Shown: positions 46,388 to 57,994 of the stretch, in pieces
Numbering within the stretch: position 1 is the first letter of the stretch
Layout of the letters: each line of letters opens with the position of its first letter
Assembly (NCBI GenBank): GCA_028571685.1
Contig: CM053156.1
Location: 89,469,049 to 89,533,048 of the forward strand
Source of the DNA: Heterohyrax brucei
Taxonomy: Eukaryota > Chordata > Mammalia > Hyracoidea > Procaviidae
Direction of reading: 5' to 3'
Length of the DNA stretch: 64,000 bases
Notes under the pieces: generated by a model
What the model was told of the DNA's origin: nothing
Seen by the model: only the letters and a program-made list of their open reading frames with translations
Databases searched by the model: none
Position numbers and translations under genes: made by a program

Positions 46388-46500
46388 ATCATGGTAGACA
46401 GAATAATGTCACCTCAAAGGTGTCCACAGCCTGATTCCCTGACCTGTGAGGGTACTGGTCACCCAGAAAATAGGACTCGGTAGGTGTAATTAAATGAAGC
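46388..46500 (+). mobile_element. LTR 5' fragment, MLT1-like
   Basis: acagaataatgtcacctcaaagg, gtccacagcctgattccctg, gtaggtgtaattaaatgaag. Fossil fragment. Confidence 0.55.
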
Positions 46501-46927
46501 ATCTGAATGTGAGAAACGTGTGTTTATACTGTGATGTGTAGCAGCAAAATTTCTTTAAAAATCTAACTTATTAAGCACGATGTTTCTCATGGCTGCACTG
46601 TGGAATCTGCAGCTCTGAGTTTTTCTTCATTTTAGAGACCTTAGTGTGCAGCTGATGGAAATAACAATTTCACAGGCTTTGGCATCAGAATCAGGAAAGG
46701 TTATTATTCCAATGACTAATACTGAATGTTCCAACTTCTCTCATGTGTGTCAAATGCATCTGGTGGCATTCTAGTGGCTCTCAGAATTCACTTGTGTTGG
46801 AAGCGAGTGGCCCAGGTCTGAGTTCCCGTGTGTGGTAGGTACCGTCGGGGTGTTCTCCTTGCCCCTCTCCCCAGTGTGCTGCAGGGAGACCTGCAAGAGG
46901 CGGAATCTGTGGGAGGCAGACACTTGC
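46501..46927. other. Unassigned sequence
   Basis: No recognised element. Confidence 0.5.
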
Positions 46928-47102
46928 CGGAGAAAACCAAAACCGAACCCACTGCTGTCGAGTTGGGTCCAACTCACAGTGACCCTACAGGTCAGAGTAG
47001 AACAGCCCCATAGAGTTTCCAAGGAGCACCTCGTGAGATTGGACTGCCCCGCTTCGGGTGAGCAGACACAGCATTTAGCCCACTATGCCACCAGCGTTTC
47101 CC
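46928..47102 (-). mobile_element. AfroSINE
   Basis: Reverse-oriented and well preserved: gctgtcgagttgggtccaactc, tagaacagccccatagagttt, ctatgccaccagcgtttccc. Confidence 0.9.
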
Positions 47103-47251
47103 CACCAGAGAGGGAGAGTGCAAACACTTTCCACAAAAATGAGCAACAAAAAAGCGGTGAGACTGCACCCCACTGAAGGCAGAAAACTTGTGAGACACAG
47201 AAAAACAAGGCGGTCCCATCGGGTTCCAGCTGTCATGGGTTTCACTGTGGG

Positions 47252-47302
47252 CTGTGTGTGTCTCTGTGTGTGTCTCTGTGTGTGTCTATGTGTGTGTGTT
47301 TA
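47252..47302. repeat. TG/TC-rich microsatellite
   Basis: Repeating ctgtgtgtgt and ctctgtgtgt units just upstream of a SINE. Confidence 0.85.
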
Positions 47303-47508
47303 AGAAGTCCTCTTGGTGATAACACTTGGCTGATAAATGAAAACTCAACAGTTCAAATCCACCCAGTGATTCTGAGGGAGAAAGACCTGCCGTCTGCCCC
47401 CACAGAGGTCACAGCCTAGAAGAGGCTGTGGAGCAGTTCTCCGCAGCCGCAGGCGGTGTCTGTGAGCCGGAAGCTGACTCGGCAGCTCCCAACAGCACAC
47501 GTGCCCTC
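47303..47508 (+). mobile_element. AfroSINE
   Basis: gtcctcttggtgataacacttgg, cagttcaaatccacccagtg, agacctgccgtctgcccc, aggtcacagcctagaagagg. Tail degraded. Confidence 0.85.
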
Positions 47509-47532
47509 ACGATTACGTCATGTGTATCTATC

Positions 47533-47730
47533 TCTTGTTGTTGTCAGGTGCCGTGGAGTTGGTTCCGACTCACAGCGACCCCAGTGCACCACGGCACGAC
47601 ACCCTGCCCGGTCCTGGGCCGCACCCACGGTCCTTTCTGTGCTTGAAGCCACTGTGGCAGCCACCGTGCCAGTGTGTCTTATGAAGGGTCTTCCTCTTTT
47701 TCTGGTGACTCTCCCCTTCACCAAGCACAC
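47533..47730 (-). mobile_element. RTE-type 3' tail copy
   Basis: ttgttgtcaggtgccgtggag, cgactcacagcgaccccag, gccactgtggcagccaccg, gaagggtcttcctctttttc. Same tract as the start of the RTE copy at 3,475. Confidence 0.85.
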
Positions 47731-47767
47731 ACACATATGCACAACCACACAGACACACACCCCCCAA

Positions 47768-47920
47768 GAAAGGTTGCTACCGAGTTGACTGCAATTCAGT
47801 GACCCTGCGGCCAGAGTGGAGCTGCCCTGTCGGTTTTCCCAGGAGCACCTGGTGGATGTGAGCTGCCCAGAGCTGGCTCAGCAGCCAGACCTTGAACCAC
47901 GGCGCCACCGGGGGCAGCAA
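47768..47920 (-). mobile_element. AfroSINE
   Basis: Reverse-oriented: ttgctaccgagttgactgcaa, gccagagtggagctgccctg, accttgaaccacggcgccacc. Confidence 0.9.
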
Positions 47921-49224
47921 ACAGATTTGTTGTAAGCGTACCCATTCTCAGTTACAGGTTTTGGATTAATAATGAGATGAAACATGTGCTGAGAACTCGT
48001 AACACCCACCCTGCCAGCGACTGAAGGGACCCCGTGGTCGTGCAGCTTCTCCCATGAAAGCAAGTCCTTTTCCCCTGAGCCCCTTGGCTGAGCACCGCAG
48101 GCTGGGGACGGCCTTGTGTTCTCTGACGTGTAGTTTCCTCATTAATAAAAGGAGGAGACACAACCCAAAGGGGGAGGCTTCCTAATCAGTTAAAAAACTC
48201 TCTCTGAATTAGTATTAGGTTTTCCCTTCTGTTGAATTAAGCCTCATTAAACAATGCAGACATCCCCTGTCACCGCGGGTGCGGTGATGTTAAATATTTA
48301 ATGCTGGTGAAGCGTTAGGCTGCACTTTCAATCCACAGCTAACAACCTGGTCTGCCTCTGGAGCGTTTTTTATTTAGCTCTGCTTCTGTATAATGAGTTA
48401 CTTTTCAAAGGAAACTGTTAAATGCCCCGTCACCGCGGGTGCCCCAGCGATGCCTGCCAGCGGAAGAGGAGGCGCCGTGCCCACTTGGCTGTAGCGCGTG
48501 TCCAGGACCCTTGGGGACCATCCCGCGGCTCCCCTGCGGAAGAAGGTGAGGCACGGACCCTCAGGGCTTCTGGAGCTGTTTCCAACTCCGTGCAGCCAGG
48601 CCATCAGGCACCCCCGGAAGTCCGAACGTGTTCCAGGGGTGTACCTCCTCTGGCCCCCTCGCCCCGAGGTCTGTCAGCTGCAAGATGAGAAACACATCTG
48701 TCTGTCTTTACCCCACACAAGCCCGTCTACCCTCTGCCCAAGGGGACAAAGGCACTCCGCGGAGCTGAGCATCTCTTTCAAAGAACGCCCTCTGAGAAGA
48801 AGGCAGCAGTCACCTCAGGAGCACAGCCGTAGCTGCGCGGTGAGGGTGCTGGTGGGACCCCAGCTTCCCCCGCAGGAGGACCGGGTGCTCATCACTCACG
48901 GACGCTTGCCCAGTGGCCTCAGGGAGAAACTCCAAGCCCTCTTGGCATACGCGACGGCCGGTGGGAAGACCCTCAAACCTTAAATCTTAGTTTCTTTTTG
49001 TTCCTAACTCCTAGTATTTGGAACACATCCAGGAGCAAATGACAGACTTGTGTAATGAGTTTGCAGTGGGCTGGCTCTGTGTGATCAATTTCTCAGGGTA
49101 TCTGAAGATCCTCCCCTTGCAGGAAAGCATAGCTGAACAGCTACTTCTTAGCTAGAGGTGAGATCGAAGATGCTCTGGTTAAATCTTGTGAACGTTTCAC
49201 AGTTCAACCAGCATCACGGATGCA
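47921..49224. other. Unassigned, with AT-rich core and CpG cluster
   Basis: 48,181-48,420 is AT-rich and repeat-free. 48,420-48,560 is CpG-rich. gtcaccgcgggtgc occurs twice, at about 48,270 and 48,430. A 161-codon frame (48,498-48,983) shows no domain and I leave it uncalled. Confidence 0.4.
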
Positions 49225-49545
49225 GGCTCGGGGGGAGGGAGCCCATGGGAGAGTTCTCACCTTTCACCTGCGACACTCAGGTTCAATTCTTGGCCGACAC
49301 ACCCTGTGTGTAGCCACCACTCGTTCATCAGTGGAAGAGCATGTGTGGCGGGTACGCTGAACGGGTATCAGCAGCATCCAGCCTGAGAGGCCTGGGAGAA
49401 AGGCCAGGTGACCGACATCCCCAAGTAGGCCAGGAACCCCGTGGATTGTTGCTGTCCCAGGCACAGTCCGTCGTGGGCATGACACAGGGCCTCAGGGCAG
49501 CAATTGGTTCCCCTGTGCCTCGGGTCACAGTGAGTCACCTTACTC
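49225..49545 (+). mobile_element. AfroSINE, longer subtype, near full length
   Basis: tRNA-like 5' part with tcacctttcacctgcgacac and the B-box-like ggttcaattcttggcc, then gtgtagccaccactcgttc, gagaggcctgggagaaagg and a tail cgggtcacagtgagtcacc. About 320 bases, distinct from the shorter ggagccctgg-type copies. Confidence 0.7.
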
Positions 49546-50924
49546 CACGGCAGGTGATGACAAGGGTGGGAGAGGTCCCCTTCCCGTTACTGGGCAGAGA
49601 GAAAAGTCAACCCTCTGTGTCCCCTGCAGTCCAATCGAAGGCTTCTGAAAAGAGACCAGGAGAACAAGTCTCAAAAAAGGAACTTGCTCCCCGAAACCTG
49701 CAATTCTGGTCCCAAATCCCTCCCAAGACAGAAGAAGCCCTCTGGCTGCACCAAGCAGCCAGGCTCCTGAAAGTCACCGAGAGAATCTTGTCCAAAGACG
49801 GAGTTGCTCCTTGCTCCCAGTGGCCACTAAGTGGTGGTAGGTTTGGGGTCTACGGGTAAGCCTACTGATTGCCCACAAACAGAAGGGACATTCCACTCCA
49901 CAGTGGGCAGACAAGGGCTGCCCTTTCGGTGCAGCTGGTGGGGAACTGTCACCGCTGCAGGAGGACACCTGGCACAACCACCCCTGCTCGGCTGCCCCGT
50001 CACCCGATACCAGGCCGCAGCTCCTCGCTGCCCACGGAGACACCGGATAAACCATGTGTGTCCAGGAACATAACTGGATTTTCAAAAATGACTTTACTCT
50101 TATGTAAAATTAATAGGATGTTCATTATGAAATCCACGCAGCATCTTATGGGCCACTCCCTGCTGCTGGAAGCGGAAGGTGGAGGCCGCTTAAGCTGGGG
50201 TTTGTTGCCCCCTAGTGAAGGAGGTCAGTAGTTTGTGAGAGGATTATGCTGATTGGTGCATAATTAATATTTACAGCAGGAAGGAGAAGCCTGTGGAAGC
50301 CTCTCCAGCCTCCAGTCCTAAGCATGTTTATGAGCGTCTGCGCCTGTGTGTACTTACGTGAGTGCCTCTGTGTGTGTGTGTTTGTGTGTGAGTATGTATC
50401 CTCCTGCCCTTATCCCGCTGAACTTGACTTAGCTAACATATGGAAGCCATCTCCCTTCTCTCGTCACCTGTTTCTTGGCACGGGAGTTTAGTGTTACATG
50501 GCTATCAACAGGCGAAGATCCAAGCGTAAAGAATAAATCAACAGAGCTGCTCAGAGACACAGAGCTTTAATGCATAAGTATATATTTAATGTGTCTGCTG
50601 AAAGAATGTCTAATTATCCTGTCATTGAACAAAGCACATGTTCAACTGTGATAAATTATGCCATCCTTTACTCGTGCAAAACATATTGCTGTTTGGGAAT
50701 GCTGCACCCAAACGGGGAAAGCTCCCACCTCAAGAGTGGGCACCAGACAGCCTGGAGGACAGCAGGACAAGCAGCGGGATGGAGCGCTGGTTTGCCAAGC
50801 TCCCCTTTTCCACACATGTCTGCAGGTGGCAAGAAGAAGCCTGCTGGAGTTCCAGTCTTTCTTGTTGTGAGCGCCTTTGTGGGTCTCCTCTCGCCCCCAG
50901 ATTACAGCATCTGTACCTGCATCA
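49546..50924. other. Unassigned sequence
   Basis: About 1.4 kb with no recognised family. Short TG tract at 50,368-50,395. 50,230-50,290 and 50,570-50,660 are AT-rich and repeat-free (gcataattaatatttacagc). Confidence 0.45.
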
Positions 50925-51475
50925 CCATCCATGGAAACAGCAGTCCAGAAATCAAACTGGGCAAATCCGCTGCAAAGGAACTCTTTAAAGTGGTAAAAAG
51001 CAAAGACGTCCCTGAAGACTAAGATGCCCCTGACTCAAGCTGCAGTGATTTCAGTCTCCTCATACACATATGAGAGCTGGATGCTGGCTAAGGAAGACTG
51101 AAGAAGAGCGGGTGACTTTGGGCTCCCGTGCTGGAGGCAAGTGGGGCACCTACCACCGATGGCCCAAAGAGTGAACAATCTGTCTTGAAGGAAGTGCGTC
51201 CGGGGCACTCCTTAGAAGGGACGACAGCGAGATTTCATTTTACAAATCTTGGACATGTTATTGGAAGGGACCAGTCCCTGGAGAAGGACATTATGCTTGG
51301 TAAAGTAGAAAGTCAGCAAAAAAGGAGGAAGCCCCTCAGGGGGACAGATAGACACTGTGTCTGCAACGGTGGGCTCAAACATGTCAACAACTGGGAGGCG
51401 GTGCGGGACCAGGCAGTGCTTCGTTCATCACACCGACTTGACACCAAGGCCTAACAACAGCAACACGTGCCACTC
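50925..51475 (+). mobile_element. RTE-clade LINE, 3' end
   Basis: A frame ending at 51,022 reads IHGNSSPEIKLGKSAAKELF then KVVKSKD. Later blocks are ESWMLAKED near 51,077, LGHVIGRDQSLEKDIMLGKV at about 51,250-51,309, and the tail caccgacttgacaccaaggcc with acaacagcaac. 5'-truncated dead copy. Confidence 0.85.
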
Positions 51476-51920
51476 TGAACCCCGTTCTCCCAAAGGCTGA
51501 ATTCAGCATCGGCAGAGGAGCAGTACAGGGCTCAGAAACAGAAGACGGGAGGCCCCCAACACCCAGTGCCTTGGCCTCGGGCTGTGGGGCATGTGTCACC
51601 CTCGTCCTCCCATGGCTCAGTCCCCTTCCCAGGTGAGGCACCACAAGTCATACCCCAGGGACCTTATCTCTGAGTATCTGGACCTCAGAGTCTGTACAGA
51701 AGCGAGGGTCAGTGCAGACCGTGTTGTGCTCATTGAAAACGCACAGGAGGATTGATTTGAGCACAAAGCAAAGGTAATTGTGAGCAGGGCAATGGTGGAG
51801 CTGTGGTAGAGTCCCCACTGCCCACACCTGAGACCCCGTCGACTCCTGCCCAGTGCACCTCACGCAAAGCCACCACCCATGAGCTTGAGGGCCACTGTCA
51901 TTCTGAATGAGCTCCAGACG
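51476..51920. other. Unassigned spacer
   Basis: No recognised element. Confidence 0.5.
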
Positions 51921-52482
51921 TAAGAGGAAGGCCAAGTAAGTTCACAAACTCATCCCAGAAAAAGAGTGACATGCCTCATTGCTGACTGCCACCATGGTCA
52001 CCTGCGAAGGACTCCCCTTGGGAAGCTATGTGCTGATGCCAGCACCTAGTCTGCCCTTCAAAGCAATTTTGGAACTCTTTTTGGAATGGCCATGAGAGCT
52101 GTCATTGTATTATACTTGATGTCCTGAATGTCATCCAAATGCCTTCTTTTCAATATTTCCTTAATCTTTTGATAAAGAAAACAAGTCATTGGGGGCCAGA
52201 TCATGTGAGTAGGGAGGGTGTTCCAGTGCAGCTGTTTACTGGCTAAAAACTCCCTCACAGACGACTCTACCACTAAGTTTGCAAACTTGTCACTCTACCA
52301 TGGTGCACAATGGCCATTCCAGAAAGAGTTCCAAAATTGCTTTGAAGGATGGACTAGGTGCTGGCATCAGTGCATATCTTTCCAAGGGTAGCAGTTCAAA
52401 GGTGACGGTAGTGATATTCAGCAATGAGGTATGCACCATTTATAATACTTAAGTTCATGGACTTAATTGTTGGACCTCACTA
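51921..52482 (-). mobile_element. Palindromic mariner-derived non-autonomous element, copy 2
   Basis: On the minus strand, REFLASKQ at about 52,250 leads into a frame-shifted NTLPTHMIWPPMT (from the HPPYSPDLAP region), FLYQKIKEIL, DDIQDIKYN and the transposase 3' end down to about 51,921. On the plus strand 52,311-52,482 repeats that 3' end inverted, ending acttaattgttggacctcac. Arms are about 172-175 bases with a loop of about 215. The junction (reverse complement reads catggtagagtgacaagttt) aligns with the junction of copy 1. Confidence 0.8.
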
Positions 52483-52484
52483 GA

Positions 52485-52668
52485 CAGAGCAGGAAGAAAG
52501 TCCTGGAGATCTACTTCTGAAAGTCACCTGATGAAAACTGTATGGATCCAAACAGTCAGGTCTGCTCCAGACCACGGGGACGGCACCAGACCAGGCATCT
52601 TTCTGTTCTGCTATATGTGGGTCACTGTGAGATAGGACATGAAATGGCAACTCACAATAAAAATTGTG
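52485..52668 (+). mobile_element. AfroSINE, longer subtype, 3' part
   Basis: gtcctggagatctacttctg, aactgtatggatccaaacagtc, ttctgttctgctatatgtggg, tcactgtgagataggacatg. It abuts the mariner derivative. A short A-rich tip follows. Confidence 0.75.
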
Positions 52669-53964
52669 ACTTACAAAAAAACAAAACAAATCATGACTCA
52701 CTGATGCATGTGGCCAAGGACAACACTCAAGCTTTGAGGTTTGAGGGATGTTCTGGGTACCAGTGACACAGAAGCCATTCTGCAGGGAAGCACTGAGCAG
52801 ATGCTCCCTGAGAATACGGGGTCAACGTGGACTCATGCCTGTCAGTGGTCTCCCTTAGCTGAGTCTCACCTGGTCGCCCTCCACCTCGCACCCACCCTCC
52901 CGCACTGAGTCTTGGGGCTGGACGTCTCCTGGTCTCCAAGGCTGCTCATCACAGTCCCTGGATGCCCCGCTCTGCTGGGCTCTGTGCCATTTGAAGGACC
53001 TGGAGGTGGACAGCGAGGTCCCAGTTTTCTGTGTATGTCAACAAGAGGCACAGCAGAACAGGAGAGGAACAGCAAATCTGCCTTATCTGGCTCCTCTTCC
53101 GTTCCTGCCAGAATCCCGGAACAACTGTCTGCTTTCCCAATGGCAATTGTACTCCTTATGGCTTTGATTACCTCTTGTAACAGTATTCTTTTATTTACCG
53201 ACGTGTGAGAGGCTTTACCAGGACGTCGCTATCACGTGCAAGAAATCCAGCATGCTACATCAGTCCTTTTATTTGCTTCACTGAGTTGTGATCTATAGAC
53301 TGAAGGTAAATGAAAAGTAGAGATAAAAAATCCATTTCTGATACCGTATTGGCTTTAAAATGTCAAAAAGTTTTTTTTCTTGCTTTAGGAGATTTGTATC
53401 CTTATTTATCTTGTTGGATTTATTTTCAAAGGCTCCTGTTTGCACACTGCTTGACAGGATTCTGTCTTCATGTACCATCAGGGCCACCTACCCGCTCTCT
53501 GGGCTTCGGCAGGGCTCCCAGAGCCAGGAAAGAAGGACGAGTCCAGGAAGCCAGCCCCCCACCCCTGGAGCCCCCACCCAGAGACACCGGCGTGCTCCAA
53601 GCTGGCCACGGGGCGGGGGCCCACAGGTGAGGCTCATTTTAGTCATTAGCAAGAAAAATTGATAGGCACTCAGTCCCCCTGCACAGAGTCTGACGGACAC
53701 GCTGAATGCCGTGCTTCTGAAGGGAGCCTGGCATCTGAGCTGTCCACCCAGGGCCAAGCCACCGCAGCTGTGCTCTGTGGTCCCCTCAAACTTACAAGCT
53801 CTGCCTTCCTCACTCACATGTGCTCTGCTGTGGAAATGAAACATACCTTCAGAGTGAGCTCTGCAGAAGGAGGTTGTTTTCCTCTGCCCAAGGAGAAGTG
53901 GAAAAAAGAGGAACAAAATGAACTAAGACTCCAACGGGGGTAATTAGACCACCGATGCTTCCTC
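52669..53964. other. Unassigned sequence
   Basis: About 1.3 kb with no recognised element. AT-rich at 53,220-53,440. Confidence 0.5.
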
Positions 53965-54195
53965 TGCCCGTTCTTTAATTTCTTCTGTTTTTGTTAAGAA
54001 TACGCATAGCAAAACGCACACCAGCTCAGCAGTGTCTGCACATGCAGCTGACGACACTGAGGACAATTCTTCACATTGTGCAGCCCCCTCACGCTCTTTC
54101 TCGGAGCTGTTCCTGCCCTGGTAACATAACTCCTGCCCCTAGACCTCCGCTGTGATCTCCTGGGCTGCCGTGGTGATTTGGGTACCACGTAGGCA
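53965..54195 (-). mobile_element. Possible LINE-1 3' region fragment
   Basis: Weak similarity in order to the L1 tract at 28.8 kb: tttttgttaagaatacgcatagc, tcttcacattgtgcagcccc, aactcctgcccctagac. Confidence 0.35.
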
Positions 54196-54426
54196 GCTCT
54201 TCAGACAGCACAGCACTGAAAACAGGTGCTGTCTCCGTGTTCAGCTAAACTGCCATTTGGTTATAAGGAGCCTTGGGGTGTTTCGGTGATGCTCTTCCTC
54301 CGTAATTCTTGCTCCCAAACTGACTGCCAACCTCAGTTCCAGAAGGAAAGGAAGTAGAATGGCCAGAAAACATCTTTCCTTCCAGCTGCCACGAGTCCTG
54401 CAACCCCCACCTTTCCTGATAAACGG

Positions 54427-54600
54427 TGCTGCTGTGGCCACTGCTGGCCAGTGGTTAAGAGCTCAGCTGCTGGCCAAAGTGTCAGCAGTTCAAATCCACC
54501 ATCCACTCCTGGGAAAGTATATAGGGCAGTTCTCCTCTGTCCTGTAGGGCCCCTATGACCAGGAACTGACTCAAGGGCAGTGAGTTTGGTTTTCACTTTT
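54427..54600 (+). mobile_element. AfroSINE
   Basis: ggccagtggttaagagctcagc, tcagcagttcaaatccacc, gggcagttctcctctgtcctg, accaggaactgactcaaggg, then gtgagtttggttttc tail. Confidence 0.9.
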
Positions 54601-55624
54601 TTGTAGACAGTGACTTTCTCAGCTGGTGACGCACTGCGGGTACTGAGCCCACCTCGATGAGTCAGACTGCGATCATTGCATTCAGGCGGACTAGTCGGGG
54701 CCACACCTTGTCTTGGGCCTGTGCGCTCGTCTAAAGATTGCCACCTTGACGTCGCACACTGACAGATGCCTGCACGAATCCTGTGTGTGGTCTCTCTGTC
54801 TCTGCGAGACGCCCTGTGGTTCTGGGATGCATGAATTGGGGGTTAGGAAAATAAAGACACAGCGGTCCTGGAAGAACCCAAGGGCAACCAGTGGCTGTGC
54901 CCACATCCACAGTGCTGAGGGGGGAGCGTCGTCTTCTCCACGGCAGCTTCGTTGGTAATAGCAACTGAACGGTGATCTTGCGAAACCCTGAAACCAAGAA
55001 CATGAGCCTGTTGTCGCCGTGTTGAGTCCGACACACAGGCTCCCCACGTGTGCAGAGTGGAGCGGTGCTTGGTGGCATCCTCAGTGCATATGACCGTTTG
55101 TGGCCACCAAAGGGCACTCCTCCTCCCTCTCTTAGGCCTTTCCTAAAGCTACATCCTCCATGTTCAAGTCCACCACCTTGAGAAGACTTCCCACCACCCT
55201 TGCATGAGACAAGCCTTTACTGGAGGCCCCCTATCTGCTAAGGACAGTGCTTTGCACTGACAGCAAGACCACGGATCTCAGAGTCTGCAGGGAGGGCTTC
55301 TCTGAAGGAGGGGACAGCGCCAGTGACGATCAGAAGAGAGGAGCGTCAGAGCCTAGCTTGTCCTAGAGATTGAAAGAACAGAGAGCAGATCGGCAGCTTG
55401 AGCGGTGGACGGTTTTCCTACCATAGACCAGAAACTGGGGAGGTGCTTCTTCCCCAAACCCTCCTCCCCTCACCCCACAGTGATTGGGGTGACATATGGG
55501 GACATTTTTGTTGTCATCCCGGGCAGGGGGTACCTGCTGACGTCTAGTGGGTGGAGGCCGGGGATGTCGCCCCAAGTCCCACAGTGTACGGGTCAGCCCC
55601 AATGCACAGAGTTATCTGGCTTAA
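54601..55624. other. Unassigned, with an ancient repeat
   Basis: 55,195-55,400 (agacaagcctttactggagg, gagggcttctctgaaggagg, attgaaagaacagagagcag) fits the ancient mammalian repeat class also seen near 30.3 kb. The rest is unassigned. Confidence 0.4.
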
Positions 55625-55840
55625 ATAAACCAACACCAAACCAGGAGCCATGAGCTGCTTCTGACTCACGATGACACCGCTTGTGTCAGAGAACAGCTGT
55701 GCTCCTTCGAGTTTTCGACAGCTGATTTTCCGTAAATAGATCTTGACTTAATTCAGAGGTACTTCGAGTAGACTCAGCCCCCCAGCTGCTCAGCTATCAG
55801 CCCAGGGCATTAACTGTCTGTGCCACACAGGAACTCCTCA
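55625..55840 (-). mobile_element. AfroSINE
   Basis: Reverse-oriented: ggagccatgagctgcttctgac, ttttcgacagctgattttcc, cattaactgtctgtgccacac. Confidence 0.75.
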
Positions 55841-56439
55841 AATCTCCGTAGTTACTGTCAAAGGTTGAAAAATGCCATTCTGAAATGACTACTCTCTCGT
55901 TTAGTGCTTGGCTGTCCTCAGCTACTTCTGCTGTCTCAGTTTCCTTTCTTTAACCAGGCAGCTGGCTCTTGAGAGAAGACCATTCTGCTGCTCAGAACAG
56001 TGTTCCTCTTCTGAGCTCCTTGTCCCCCGGCGATTGCATCCCGGTAGAGGAGAGCCGTCCTGGCAGAGCTGTCCCAGCGACCAACAAGGGGCAGGCAGAA
56101 GGAGTCAGGATAATTAAGACACCACCTCAATGCTTTACAGACCTGTTTCATCTGGTAGCTTCTCCCAAATTGCCACCTTCCCATGAGCGTGTGCTGTGTT
56201 GGTGTTGGCTTTCGGGTACTAAGAGGAGGGGGCCACCAGGAGGGTGCAGAAGAAGCAAAAACCTAGACGGACGGAGTCCAGCTCTGCCTCTGCCGACTGA
56301 AGGCATCGCCATGGAGACCACTCACCCCGGGGCTGTCAGGGGCCGTGTCTGTAGAAGAAGGCTGCCGCAGGAGAACACCTCTCAGAAGCGGAGGTGAGGA
56401 CAGAAGGAAGGAGTGCCTTTTCAATACGCCTATTTCGGT
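55841..56439. other. Unassigned spacer
   Basis: No recognised element. A 142-codon frame here has no motif. Confidence 0.5.
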
Positions 56440-56706
56440 GGTGGTTGCTGTTGTGGTTTGCTGCGGTCAACTCACTGCTGACTCACGGTGACCCCAGGGC
56501 CGAGAGAACAGAGCCCTGCTGGTCCCGAGCGGTCTGCACGACGGCTGGCCTGCTCAAGGCCATCGCTGCATCCCCCATGTGCTCCGAGCACCTTCCAACC
56601 CGGGGGCTCATCTCCCCGCACCACACGGGACAGCCTTCTGATATGGTCCCCAGGGTTCACACCGGCTGATTTTTGGAAGTAGATCTCCAGGCCTTTGCTC
56701 CTAGTC
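56440..56706 (-). mobile_element. AfroSINE, longer subtype
   Basis: Reverse-oriented: ttgctgcggtcaactcactgc, actcacggtgaccccaggg, ccagggttcacaccggctg, ttttggaagtagatctccagg. Confidence 0.6.
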
Positions 56707-56710
56707 TGTC

Positions 56711-57210
56711 TGTTACGGATTGAACTGTGTCCCCCCAAATGTACGTGTCATAAACCCTAACCCTTGTAGTAGTTGTAATTCCCTTTGGGGGTTCTTTGTT
56801 ATGCTAACGAGACAGTGTTGGTCAAGGGTGTGTCCTGAGTCACTCTCTCAAGATATAAAACGAGCAGAGGAAGCAAGGACCAGAAGAGAATGAGACGGAA
56901 GACGGAGGAGGAGCGAGAAGTAGATGTCAGTAAGACACAGAGACCTCTCCCCCGGCAAAGCCTGCCCCTGAGGCCGGCAGCTGAATTCGTATTTGAAGCC
57001 TCCTTGCTGCGGAAAGGGAAACCCTGGAGGCGTAGCGGTTAAGTGCTACAGCTACTGACCCAGCGTTGGGCAGTTCAGATCTGCCGGGCTGTCCTTGAAA
57101 ACTCTATGGGGCAGTTCGAGTTAACTCGACGGCAACTGTGAGAAACTACACTTTTCTGTTAAAGCCTCTCACTTGCGGTATTTCTGTTACAGCAGCACGT
57201 GTAACTAAGG
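56711..57210 (+). mobile_element. Solo LTR, MLT1/MaLR-like, with an inserted AfroSINE
   Basis: tgttacggattgaactgtgtcc start, tgttatgctaacgagacagtg, cactctctcaagatataaaacg (promoter-like TATA stretch of the LTR), then after the SINE tgagaaactacacttttctg and the tip gttacagcagcacgtgtaac. Fossil. Confidence 0.8.
57012..57138 (+). mobile_element. AfroSINE inside the LTR
   Basis: gaaaccctggaggcgtagcgg, gtgctacagctactgaccc, aaactctatggggcagttcg, taactcgacggcaac. Compact copy lacking part of the middle. Confidence 0.9.
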
Positions 57211-57884
57211 CGCTGTCTCGGCCCAGCATCTCCTTCGAAATGTGCCCCCTTGGGTGGCTCTGTCCGTGCTTGAAACCCCAGCGACATGGGGCCCAGCATC
57301 CCAGCCGCATGCAACCACCACAGTGCGACACATCGGCCGATCGGCAGTGGTGGCACTCAACCACTGCATGTTTAATAAAAGAAATGAACTTTCCTCCTTC
57401 AGGACGCTGTTCCAGTCTCTGCTACTGGAGCTGTGACATCAGACCAGAGTTTTGAAGTTTTTGAAACAGGTTTTTCTGGCTTTCCACCTGCCACTGCCTG
57501 GGCTTCTGGTGCTCCTTCCCCAGAAGCCTCAGTGACCCACGGACATAACGACCCTTCCCAGCAAGACCACGTTCCAGACACCCATGCTATGGGCAATCAA
57601 GGATGACATCACCTGTGGTTGAGATGGGACACCTGATTCCTAAATGTTCTGTTTTCTCAAACATTTACTCTGTGAAATTCATCAGTTGCAGTTTGCATAT
57701 TCTAACCACTTTGATGGTAATGCTCTAATGGAAATAACAGTCCACTCAGGGAAGGTCCCGGCGTTCTGATCCCCTGTCAGATACATTCAGGCTTGGCGGG
57801 AATGCCAGCTTCCCAAAACCCCAGATGCATCCATCAGTGATGAGATACGTCAACCCGTGGCACAGAGTAACCCGGCAAGGGCTA
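57211..57884. other. Unassigned spacer
   Basis: No recognised element. Confidence 0.5.
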
Positions 57885-57994
57885 CAACTGACCGAATCAT
57901 GTCCCCAGACAACGTGTGCTCCTTCTGTGGCTACAGCCCCACTTGGGAATAGGTCTTCTTTGTTATGTCCATGAGGCAGTGTTGGTGTTGAGGA

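Noticed and set aside
48498-48983. 161-codon frame as a gene
   Set aside because: Low-complexity Pro/Arg/Ser composition in a CpG-rich patch, no domain, no supporting signals.
49341-49859. 172-codon frame as a gene
   Set aside because: The first third lies inside an AfroSINE of the longer subtype.
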